Of a stretch of 64,000 nt of DNA, positions 33,067 to 40,290 are shown piece by piece. The notes beneath the pieces are model-generated. The model was not told the DNA's origin, made no database searches, and saw only the letters and a list, made by a program, of their open reading frames with translations. The position numbers and the translations under genes were made by a program. This DNA is from Kibdelosporangium banguiense (lineage in GTDB: Bacteria; Actinomycetota; Actinomycetes; Mycobacteriales; Pseudonocardiaceae). The stretch covers positions 1,439,203 through 1,503,202 of the forward strand of contig NZ_JAGINW010000001.1 of NCBI RefSeq assembly GCF_017876405.1, written 5' to 3'. How positions within the stretch are numbered: position 1 is the stretch's first letter; every line of letters starts with the position of its first letter.

Positions 33067-33761
33067 GGCGGCGTCTCCCGCAACACATATCCGACGCCTC
33101 GCACGGTGTGGATCAGCCTCGGTTCACCGGCCGCCTCGGTCTTGCGGCGCAGGTAACCGATGTAGACCTCCAGCGCGTTGCCGGAGGTCGGGAAGTCGTA
33201 CCCCCAGACCTCCTCGAGGATCCGGCCGCGCGTGAGCACCTGCTTGGGATGCGTCAGCAGCAGCTCCAGCAGGGAGAACTCGGTACGGGTCAGGCTCATC
33301 GAGCGGTCGCCCCGGCGCACCTCCCTGGTGCCTGGGTCCAGCTCCAGGTCGGCGAACTTCAGCGACGGCTCCTGCTTCTCGGCCGCCGCCGCGTCGGCCG
33401 CGGTCCGCCGCAGCAACGCCCTCAGCCGGGCCAGCAGCTCCTCCAACGCGAAGGGCTTGGGCAGGTAGTCGTCGGCCCCCGCGTCCAGACCGGCAACCCG
33501 GTCGGATACCAAGTCGCGCGCGGTCAGCACGAGAATCGGCAGGTCGTCACCGGTGCTGCGAAGCTGCCGGCACACTTCGAGGCCGTCCAGCCTCGGCATC
33601 ATCACATCGAGCACCATCGCGTCCGGCCGGCCGCCGCTCCCGATCGTGTCGAGTGCCTGCTGGCCGTCACTCGCGGTCTCCACCTGGTATCCGTTGAACT
33701 GCAGCGACCGCCGAAGGGACTCACGAACAGCCCTGTCGTCGTCCACTACGAGTATGCGCAT
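33063..33761 (-). CDS. mprA: Response regulator MprA
   Basis: The 232-residue OmpR-type regulator has the pocket D7-D8-D9, phospho-acceptor D52 ([15 protein letters not shown]), the [18 protein letters not shown] linker and a winged-helix domain. That domain carries [24 protein letters not shown] and ends in [15 protein letters not shown]. These stretches are nearly the same as I recall for mycobacterial MprA, well beyond general family likeness. The product should activate its own operon and pepD under envelope stress. Direct repeats of CTGAGA lie 22 bp upstream. Confidence 0.93.
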   Translation of the reverse strand: MRILVVDDDRAVRESLRRSLQFNGYQVETASDGQQALDTIGSGGRPDAMVLDVMMPRLDGLEVCRQLRSTGDDLPILVLTARDLVSDRVAGLDAGADDYLPKPFALEELLARLRALLRRTAADAAAAEKQEPSLKFADLELDPGTREVRRGDRSMSLTRTEFSLLELLLTHPKQVLTRGRILEEVWGYDFPTSGNALEVYIGYLRRKTEAAGEPRLIHTVRGVGYVLRETPP

Positions 33762-33782
33762 GAGGTCAGTGTTACCTGCCGG

Positions 33783-33800
33783 ACTGAGATACGCCTGAGA
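33783..33800 (-). promoter_or_regulatory. Putative MprA box upstream of mprA
   Basis: ACTGAGA (33783-33789) and CCTGAGA (33794-33800) read TCTCAGG-N4-TCTCAGT on the minus strand, 11 bp apart. The element begins 22 bp before the mprA ATG, almost the same distance as the matching element before pepD. The four spacer bases are CGTA here and CGGC there. Confidence 0.7.
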
Positions 33801-33809
33801 AACGCCTAA

Positions 33810-34421
33810 TCAGGTACCAATACCTCGCGCGACAGGAGCGTTCCACCTGCGCCACAGCGCAAGAACACGAATGGTCACGATTAGGACAGCACCCGCGATC
33901 GCGACCGGAGCGCCGGGAAGACGCAGTTGGTCGCCGACGACCACCACGACGCCTCCGGCCAGCGCGGCCAGGGCGTAGATCTCTTTGCGCAGAACCATGG
34001 GGATCTCTCGAAGCAGCACGTCACGCAGCGCACCGCCGCCGATACCAGCAGTCATTCCGATGAGGCACGCGGTGTACGTCGGCACGCCGTGGGCAAGTGC
34101 GGTGGCTGTACCCGAAACGGTGAACAGCCCCAGCCCGACGGCGTCCGCCAGCAGCACCCCGCGGCGCAGCCGGGCGACCTGCGGATGCAGCCAGAACACC
34201 AGGAGCGATGTGACGACCGGGACCAGCAGATACCGCCAGTCCCGCAACGTGGCCGGCGGATGAATGCCGAGCAGGACGTCACGGATGATCCCGCCACCGA
34301 GCGCGGTCGTCATCCCCAGCACGACTACCCCGAACGTGTCCAGCCTGGCCCGGACGGCCGCCAGCGCACCGGAAGCCGCGAACACCGCGATCCCAGCCAG
34401 GTCAAGCACTGTCAACAACAC
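33810..34421 (-). CDS. TRIC/UPF0126-family membrane protein
   Basis: The 203-residue protein consists of two repeats of three membrane helices. Each repeat opens with a glycine-rich motif: SGALAAVRARLDTFGVVVLGMTTALGGGIIRDVLLG in the first and SGTATALAHGVPTYTACLIGMTAGIGGGALRDVLL in the second. The GGGxxRD motifs are typical of the prokaryotic homologues of trimeric intracellular cation channels. It presumably conducts monovalent cations. It lies 48 bp upstream of mprA on the same strand, with the MprA box in between, and is divergent from the lipase gene. Confidence 0.88.
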   Translation of the reverse strand: MLLTVLDLAGIAVFAASGALAAVRARLDTFGVVVLGMTTALGGGIIRDVLLGIHPPATLRDWRYLLVPVVTSLLVFWLHPQVARLRRGVLLADAVGLGLFTVSGTATALAHGVPTYTACLIGMTAGIGGGALRDVLLREIPMVLRKEIYALAALAGGVVVVVGDQLRLPGAPVAIAGAVLIVTIRVLALWRRWNAPVARGIGT

Positions 34422-34483
34422 GGGTTAAAAGTAGCTCCGACCGGGGGATCCACCTGGACATATGCCATCCACGGTGATGCAGT

Positions 34484-35473
34484 GTGACTGTGAACACACT
34501 GCGCGTGATCATGGCCGCCTTGCTCGGTCTGCTCCTGGTGTCCCCGACCGCATCGGCCGCCTCGCAGTATGAGAGACAGTACGAGAGATACGTCGCCCTC
34601 GGCGACTCCTACACCTCCGGGCCAGGCATCCCGTGGCCGCGCCTGGACCGGCTCGCCTGCTACACCTCGACGAACAACTACCCCGCCTGGCTCGCCGACA
34701 ACCTCGGGCTGCCGTCGTACACGGATGGCAGCTGCGGCGGCGCGGACACCACCAACATGCTGCAGCCGCAGACACCGCCGCTCCCGTTCGGCACGCACCC
34801 GCCGCAGTTCAGCTTCCTGCGCGCGGACACCGACCTGGTGACGATCGGCATAGGTGGCAACGACTTCGGCGTGTTCGGCACGCTGACAAGCCGATGCCCC
34901 GAGCTACGGTCCTCCGATCCCACCGGTTCGCCGTGCCGCAACGAGTTCACGGTCAACGGCGTCGACACGATGCAACAGAAGGTCGCCATGACTGGGGACC
35001 GCGTTCGGGCCGTGCTGAGCGGTGTCCACGAGCGCTCGCCGGACGCGAAGGTCGTCCTGGTCGGCTATCCGCGCATAGTGCCGCCGACAGGGACGTGCCC
35101 GAACGTGCTGCCGATCGCCGACGGGGACCTTCGTTGGCTCGACGAGGTCGAACAGGCCCTCAACAACGCGCTGGAGACCGCCGCGAACGCGGACGGACGC
35201 ACCACGTTTGTCGACATGTATCCCGCGTCGCTCGGCCACGACGCGTGCGCCGGGCAGTCCGCGTGGATTCAGGGCAAGGACAACAACCTTCTCGCCGCGA
35301 TCAAGTACCACCCGTTCAAGGCCGGGATGGTCGGTGTGGCCAACGAGATCAGCAAGACTCTCGGTGCCCGTGCCACGGCCGGCAAACGCGAGATGCCCCG
35401 CTCGATTGCCAAGTCCGTGATTGGCGACAAGTCGACCGTGACCCGGCTCACCAAGGCAGGCGCCGGTAGGTGA
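34484..35473 (+). CDS. Secreted SGNH/GDSL lipase-esterase
   Basis: The 329-residue protein has a Sec signal (1-26, ending ASA) and an SGNH hydrolase fold. Block I is VALGDSYTSG with nucleophile S42, block III is GIGGNDFG, and block V has the catalytic His in the KYHPFKAGM segment. Six or more cysteines (ACYTS, GSCGG, SRCPE, SPCRN, GTCPN, HDACAG) could form the three disulfides known from Streptomyces exolipases of this group. It probably cleaves lipid esters outside the cell. Start is GTG. It is followed at 12 bp by a phosphatase gene. Confidence 0.9.
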   Translation: MTVNTLRVIMAALLGLLLVSPTASAASQYERQYERYVALGDSYTSGPGIPWPRLDRLACYTSTNNYPAWLADNLGLPSYTDGSCGGADTTNMLQPQTPPLPFGTHPPQFSFLRADTDLVTIGIGGNDFGVFGTLTSRCPELRSSDPTGSPCRNEFTVNGVDTMQQKVAMTGDRVRAVLSGVHERSPDAKVVLVGYPRIVPPTGTCPNVLPIADGDLRWLDEVEQALNNALETAANADGRTTFVDMYPASLGHDACAGQSAWIQGKDNNLLAAIKYHPFKAGMVGVANEISKTLGARATAGKREMPRSIAKSVIGDKSTVTRLTKAGAGR

Positions 35474-35485
35474 CGGCACGATGTC

Positions 35486-36133
35486 ATGGTGCGGATCATC
35501 CTGTTACGACACGCCGAGAGCCTCGGCAACGTCGACGAGTTGGCGTACTGCCGTATTCCCGACCATGCGCTGCCGCTGACCGCGCGTGGTGAGGAGCAGG
35601 CTCGCGCCGCCGGGCCTGGTGTGCGCGAGCTGCTCGGCGACGGGCCTGTGGCGGTCTATGTCAGCCCGTATGTCCGGACGCAGCGGACGCTGGAGCTGCT
35701 GGGGCTCGGCGACATCGTGACGCGCACGGTCGCCGAGCCCCGCTTGCGTGAGCAGGACTGGGGAAACCTGCAGGACCCGGTCGAGCAGGAGATCCAGAAG
35801 CTCAAGCGGCACGAGTTCGGGCACTTCTTCTACCGCCTCGCGCACGGCGAGTCCGGGGCCGATGTGGACGACCGGGTGGCCGCTTTCCTCGCCGAGCTCA
35901 AGGAAAGGGTGCGTGAGGACGCGGCGCATCCGTCGACTTTGCTGCTCGTGACGCACGGCCTGACCATGCGCCTGCTGTGCCGACGGGTGTTCTCGTGGAG
36001 CATCGACCTGTTCGAGTCACTGTCCAATCCGAACCAGGTCGAGCCGAGAATCCTGACATTGCAGGACAAGAAGTGGAGTCTGGACCGGCCGTTCCCGCAG
36101 TGGCGGCCGTCGCCGGACGGGACTACTCAATAG
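35486..36133 (+). CDS. Histidine phosphatase family protein
   Basis: The 215-residue protein opens with the LLRHAESLGN motif (R8, H9 and downstream Arg/His form the phosphate pocket). The second histidine sits in LLLVTHGLTMRLL near 150. These are branch-1 phosphatases/phosphoglycerate mutases, and the substrate cannot be read. The insert HEFGHFFYRLAHGESGADVDDRV is typical of the broad-specificity actinobacterial group. Its end overlaps the converging COG0523 gene by 11 bp. It may be cotranscribed with the lipase. Confidence 0.88.
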   Translation: MVRIILLRHAESLGNVDELAYCRIPDHALPLTARGEEQARAAGPGVRELLGDGPVAVYVSPYVRTQRTLELLGLGDIVTRTVAEPRLREQDWGNLQDPVEQEIQKLKRHEFGHFFYRLAHGESGADVDDRVAAFLAELKERVREDAAHPSTLLLVTHGLTMRLLCRRVFSWSIDLFESLSNPNQVEPRILTLQDKKWSLDRPFPQWRPSPDGTTQ

Positions 36134-37247
36134 CCACAAGGGGATCCGGATATCGCAGCCAGGCTGCTTCCCCTTCGGCGAGCTCGCCGTCGGTCAGCAA
36201 CGCTGCCTGCAACGCCGAGGTGATCTCGTCCGGCAGCGCGTGGTGAGCAACGATCACCAGCTCCTGCACGCGATCGCCGAACCGCGGATGCCAGTCGAGC
36301 GACGCCTTCGCGGTCCGCTGCCGGCACTGACCGGCCCAATCGTCCATTGTGGCCAGCCAGGCACCGCCCTGGCCGATCCGCAGCCCACCGCCCGCCGACT
36401 CGAACCACAGCGCCACGTCGGGCTGGCCGGCCAGCCAGAACCGGCCGCGGGCACGAACGACTCCTTCCAGCAGCGTGCCGATCGCGTCGTGCAGTCGCCT
36501 CGGGTGAAACGGCCGTTGGTCACGAAAGACAGTCAGCGATACGCCACAGTCCTGTTCCAACGGCGGCTGCCCACGCAGAAGCGGGTCGAACCAGCGGTCG
36601 ATCCGGCCGCGCCTGGCCTCCCTCGGCAGGTCTCGCAGCGCGTCCGCCGCTTCGGCGAAGGGAACACGCTTCGCCAATGGTGCGATTCTTTGCAGGACAG
36701 CGATAGTGCGCGCGGTCGTCCACGCATCGGCGCCCGAATCGGCCAGCACGATGGCGTCGGCCATCTCCACCTGCCCGACCGCGACCTGCGCGACCGTGCG
36801 GTCATCTCCTTCGGCCACACCGAAACCACGCTCCGCCAACTCCTCGTCACCGGTCGCGTCTGCCAGCCATGTCGCCGCTTCCACCACGGTGACCACGCCC
36901 TGCACGCTCACCGGTAGATCGCGGATCGCCCAGCAGACCGGCTCGGGCTCCATTGTGGGGTCCAGGTGGACCACGATCCGGGTGACGCCGGGGCGCCCGG
37001 CGAGCTGGGCCACGAGCGGCAGCAGGTCCTCTCGCAACGTGCAGGACACACAACCGTGCTCGAGTTGAAGATGGGCGACTTCTTGCCATTGCCCGGACTT
37101 TTGCCTGCGCACGACGAAACCTTCGCCGATTCCGCTCAAATCATGGCGCAGCAGGACAGAACCAGGCTCGGCACGCATCAGTCTCGTTGCGACCGAGGCA
37201 ACCTGCCTTCTCGGCAGGCCCACGACAACGACCAGTGGGACCGGCAT
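36123..37247 (-). CDS. mrf: COG0523 (CobW-like) protein of zinc limitation, Mrf-like
   Basis: The 374-residue protein belongs to the COG0523/G3E family by its C66-V-S-C69 metal motif (EHGCVSCTLREDLLPL) and its CobW C-terminal domain with the SAGGGLRIGQGGAWLA segment. The P-loop is not canonical: where GxxGxGKT is expected the sequence reads GLPRRQVASVATRL. As far as I recall the mycobacterial Rv0106/Mrf relatives also lack it. Mrf helps the hibernation factor bind ribosomes that carry zinc-free paralogues. The gene is divergent from rpmB/rpmG paralogues across one Zur-like palindrome, 35 bp from its start, which fits that role. Confidence 0.82.
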   Translation of the reverse strand: MPVPLVVVVGLPRRQVASVATRLMRAEPGSVLLRHDLSGIGEGFVVRRQKSGQWQEVAHLQLEHGCVSCTLREDLLPLVAQLAGRPGVTRIVVHLDPTMEPEPVCWAIRDLPVSVQGVVTVVEAATWLADATGDEELAERGFGVAEGDDRTVAQVAVGQVEMADAIVLADSGADAWTTARTIAVLQRIAPLAKRVPFAEAADALRDLPREARRGRIDRWFDPLLRGQPPLEQDCGVSLTVFRDQRPFHPRRLHDAIGTLLEGVVRARGRFWLAGQPDVALWFESAGGGLRIGQGGAWLATMDDWAGQCRQRTAKASLDWHPRFGDRVQELVIVAHHALPDEITSALQAALLTDGELAEGEAAWLRYPDPLVAIE

Positions 37248-37281
37248 GTGACTCCCTTCGTCCCCGACATGCTATCTTAAA

Positions 37282-37302
37282 TGAAAATGGGTGTCATTTT
37301 CA
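37282..37302. promoter_or_regulatory. zur box: Zur box between mrf-like gene and rpmB-rpmG
   Basis: TGAAAATG (37282-37289) and CATTTTCA (37295-37302) are perfect inverted arms around GGTGT. This fits the actinobacterial Zur site (GAAAATG-N5-CATTTTC). It lies 10 bp before the rpmB ATG and 35 bp from the divergent start, so one dimer pair could repress both. A TATCTT word at 37273-37278 could be a -10. Confidence 0.85.
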
Positions 37303-37311
37303 GGAGGCTGG

Positions 37312-37548
37312 ATGTCGGCGATCTGTCAGATCACCGGGCGCGGACCGGGCTTCGGCAACCGCGTTTCGCACTCCCACAAGCGATCGAAGCGACGCTGGGA
37401 CCCGAATGTGCAACGGCGCCGTTACCGGCTGCCATCAGAAGGCCGGACGATCACCCTGACGGTGTCCACGAAGGGCATCAAGACCATCGACCGTGACGGA
37501 ATCGAGGCCGTGGTCGCCCGGTTGCGCCGGAAGGGAATGAAGATCTGA
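37312..37548 (+). CDS. rpmB: Ribosomal protein L28, zinc-independent (C-minus) paralogue
   Basis: The 78-residue protein begins [32 protein letters not shown], the L28 signature. Zinc-binding L28 has two CxxC pairs. Here the first is reduced to C5 with Thr at the partner position (CQIT), and the second, C-terminal pair is absent. The protein therefore needs no zinc. It is induced, by analogy, when Zur releases its operator at low zinc. AGGAGG precedes ATG 37312, and the stop overlaps the rpmG start (TGATG). Confidence 0.93.
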   Translation: MSAICQITGRGPGFGNRVSHSHKRSKRRWDPNVQRRRYRLPSEGRTITLTVSTKGIKTIDRDGIEAVVARLRRKGMKI

Positions 37549-37712
37549 TGGCCCGCAACGAAATCCGCCCCATCGTCCGGCTCCGCTCCACGGCCGGCAC
37601 CGGGTTCACCTACGTGACCAGGAAAAACCGGCGCAACGATCCCGATCGGATGGTGCTGCGCAAGTTCGACCCGATCGCCCGGCGGCACGTCGAGTTCCGC
37701 GAGGAACGATGA
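37548..37712 (+). CDS. rpmG: Ribosomal protein L33, zinc-independent (C-minus) paralogue
   Basis: A 54-codon gene overlapping rpmB by one base. The product begins [20 protein letters not shown] and contains [21 protein letters not shown], the L33 pattern, but has no cysteine at all, while zinc-binding L33 has two CxxC pairs. It replaces that form under zinc starvation. The rpsN and rpsR paralogues that complete this operon in many actinobacteria do not follow. Confidence 0.93.
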   Translation: MARNEIRPIVRLRSTAGTGFTYVTRKNRRNDPDRMVLRKFDPIARRHVEFREER

Positions 37713-37892
37713 TTTGCGACTTTCGCGTAGGAACCCCTTCCGCCACGGCAAACGCTTGGTCCACAGTGGATCAGGCGGCGGCCCTGACGGCCGGACGGAC
37801 CACGCGCCGGTTAGTCCGAAAGAGTTACAGATCAAACGGTTGGTCCGTCGCGGCCCAGTCCCTGTGCTTGTCCGGGTAATCTTCACGGCGGG

Positions 37893-39419
37893 GTGCGTGA
37901 GGGGCTAGCTACACAGGTTGCCGAGGTCGGGTTGGACCAGGACGAGCAGGACAGGGCCGGTGAGATCCTCCGGGAGGACCTGGAGATCCGCCTGCTGCTG
38001 AACACTGCCCGCCACGCCGAGGCCGGCGCGAAGTTCGACAAGTCACTGGAGATCATCCCGGCCGACCTGGACCACTGGTCCCGGGCCGCGATCCTGACCG
38101 GCCGCGCGATCACGGCGTGGCGGCTGGGCCGGATCCCGCTGGCGCTCGAACTGGCCGCCGAGGGCTGGACCGACATCGACGCCGAGCAGCCTGTCGCGCC
38201 GCTGGCCGCACGGGCCATGGGTTACCTGGGCTACCTGCTCAACGGAATCGGGCACGCACAGGCCGCCCTGACGTTGCTCCGGCAGGCAGTCGACGTGGCA
38301 CGGGACTGCGACGACGTCGTGGAGCTGGCCGTCGCGTTGCAGAAACTCGGCGGGACGCTCAACTTCATGGCGTTCGACGGTCCGGCTGCCGAAGCGCCGC
38401 CGCTGTTCACCGAAGCCCGGACCGCGCTCGCCGAAGGCCTCGCGTTGCCGGACGTGTCCGAACAGATACAACGGGGAGTGCTTGGCGCGTACGGGGCCGC
38501 GTTGGTCGGCTGCGGGGAGTTCGCCGAGGGCGAGAAAGTCGCGAAGCAGGTCCTCGAGGCCGGGGTGTCGCACGGTGACCGCTGGAGTGTCGCGGTCGGG
38601 AACTGGGTCCTGGCCATGATCCGGCGCGACCAGGGTTCGCTGGTCGAAGCCCGGACACACGCCAGCAACGCCGTCCGGCAGGCCGAGCTGACCAACGACA
38701 CCTCGTTGCTGCAACGGTTCTCCGCCGACCTCGCCGACATCTGCGCCGAGCTCGACGACTTCGCCGGTGAGGCCACGGCGTTGCGCCGCAACGTCAGCGC
38801 CCGGCACACCGCGATGGCCACCATGCAGGAAGGCCTCGGCCAGGCGCTCGAACAACGGCGGCTGGCCATCAAGGCCCAGCGGCTGGCGAGCGTGGCGCAG
38901 GCGGCCGCCGTGCGGGATTCGCTGACCGGTCTGACCAACCGGCTCGGTCTGGAGCGCACCGCGCCCGAGGTGCTCGCCGGGGCGGCGGCGATCAACTGCA
39001 CGCCATGGCTCGTGCTGATCGATGTGGACTGGTTCAAGGAGATCAACGACGACGCGGGGCACGCGGTCGGCGACAGTGCGCTGCGGGAGATCGCGGATCT
39101 GCTGCGCGGCGAGACCCGCGCGAACGACCTCGTCGCCCGGTGGGCCGGCGACGAGTTCATCATTCTGCTGGTCGGCGACGGGCACCTCGGCTTCGCCGTG
39201 GCCGAGCGGATCCGCGCGGCGGTGGACGCGCACGACTGGCGGTCCAGGCTTGGCGCGGCGCGCCGCCCGACCGTGAGCATCGGCGTGGCAAGTGGCCACG
39301 GCAGCCTCGAACATCTCTTCGCCGCCGCGGACACAGCCCTCTACCTGGCCAAACGCAACGGCCGTAACCGTGTCGAATGGCCAGATCTCGACCAGGCGAT
39401 GAGCCCGCCCGTCGGCTGA
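37893..39419 (+). CDS. GGDEF-domain protein with TPR-like sensor region
   Basis: The 508-residue protein has an all-helical N-terminal two-thirds (about 30-310) made of TPR-like pairs, a short coiled linker (QALEQRRLAIKAQRLASVAQAAAVRDSLTGLTNR) and a GGDEF domain (about 340-495). The active-site loop reads RWAGDEFIIL, that is A-G-D-E-F (about 417-421) rather than GGDEF. Several AGDEF enzymes are active, so c-di-GMP synthesis remains possible. No RxxD inhibitory site is obvious. It has no membrane segment or signal peptide. The start is uncertain: GTG 37893 is the first in frame. It ends one base before the converging NarL-type gene. Confidence 0.85.
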   Translation: MREGLATQVAEVGLDQDEQDRAGEILREDLEIRLLLNTARHAEAGAKFDKSLEIIPADLDHWSRAAILTGRAITAWRLGRIPLALELAAEGWTDIDAEQPVAPLAARAMGYLGYLLNGIGHAQAALTLLRQAVDVARDCDDVVELAVALQKLGGTLNFMAFDGPAAEAPPLFTEARTALAEGLALPDVSEQIQRGVLGAYGAALVGCGEFAEGEKVAKQVLEAGVSHGDRWSVAVGNWVLAMIRRDQGSLVEARTHASNAVRQAELTNDTSLLQRFSADLADICAELDDFAGEATALRRNVSARHTAMATMQEGLGQALEQRRLAIKAQRLASVAQAAAVRDSLTGLTNRLGLERTAPEVLAGAAAINCTPWLVLIDVDWFKEINDDAGHAVGDSALREIADLLRGETRANDLVARWAGDEFIILLVGDGHLGFAVAERIRAAVDAHDWRSRLGAARRPTVSIGVASGHGSLEHLFAAADTALYLAKRNGRNRVEWPDLDQAMSPPVG

Positions 39420-40067
39420 TCAGGCGATCAGGCCACCGCGGTAGGCCACCAGCGCGGCTTGGACCCGGTTGACCGCGCCGATCTTGCCGAGCACGGCGGA
39501 CACGTACCCCTTGACGGTCGCCTCGGACAGGTGCAACGCGCTGCCGATCTCGGCGTTGGACAGGCCCTGGCCGATCAGGCCGACGACCTCCCGCTCCCGT
39601 TCGGACAACGACGCCAGCAGGCGCCTCGCGGGTTCGGCCGCTCGCTCACCGTCAGCGACGGTCGACAACACCCGGGCAGCCACACCCGGGTCGAGCACAG
39701 CCCCACCGGCCGCCAGGTCCCGGACCGCACGAACCAGAACCGCCGGTTCGGTGTCCTTGAGCAGGAAGCCGCTCGCGCCGATGCGCAGCGCTTCCGTGAC
39801 GTACTCGTCCACGTCGAACGTGGTGAGCATGGCGACCTTGGGGGGTTCAGGCAGGGCCCGCAGCCGGCGCAGTGCGAACAGCCCGTCCGCGGACCGCATC
39901 CGGATGTCGAGCAGGGCCACGTGCGGCCGGTGCTGCCTGGCGAGGTCGGCCACGTGCAGGCCGTCGTCGCACTCGGCGACCACCTCGATGTCCCCCGCGC
40001 TGGTCAGGATCGTCCGAAGTCCCGAACGAACGAGGTCCTCGTCGTCCGCGAGCATCACCTTGATCAC
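39420..40067 (-). CDS. NarL/LuxR-type response regulator
   Basis: The 215-residue protein has a receiver domain (D8, D9; phospho-acceptor D54 in VALLDIRMRSADG) and a C-terminal LuxR helix-turn-helix (about 150-210: LSEREREVVGLIGQGLSNAEIGSALHLSEATVKGYVSAVLGKIGAVNRVQAA). The start is GTG with GGAGGCGCC upstream. Its cognate kinase should be of the HisKA_3 type, but none adjoins; the orphan kinase at 4.1 kb is the only such kinase in the window. The gene stands alone between a GGDEF gene and the acylase gene. Confidence 0.9.
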   Translation of the reverse strand: MIKVMLADDEDLVRSGLRTILTSAGDIEVVAECDDGLHVADLARQHRPHVALLDIRMRSADGLFALRRLRALPEPPKVAMLTTFDVDEYVTEALRIGASGFLLKDTEPAVLVRAVRDLAAGGAVLDPGVAARVLSTVADGERAAEPARRLLASLSEREREVVGLIGQGLSNAEIGSALHLSEATVKGYVSAVLGKIGAVNRVQAALVAYRGGLIA

Positions 40068-40290
40068 CTTTGGCGCCTCCCCGGTCGGGTCCTGTCAGGC
40101 CGGTTCCTACGGCCGGACGGAGTCCAATGGCCCTTTTTCTCACCCAATAGGTTGAAGGTCAATCCCTAACGGGTCACATTTCTCTACTTAGCGAGCGTAG
40201 CCCGTCGCGGACGGTTAAACATGAGGGTCTTTCGCAATATGTTTACTCGAGGGTAACGTGCTCAACGTCACGCCTGAGAGGAGCCCTGCA

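Noticed and set aside
37714-37908. 64-codon frame with TTG start after rpmG (RRNPFRHGKRLVHSG)
   Set aside because: Considered as a C-minus rpsN or rpsR, since these often follow. No S14 or S18 motif is present and no ribosome binding site is seen.
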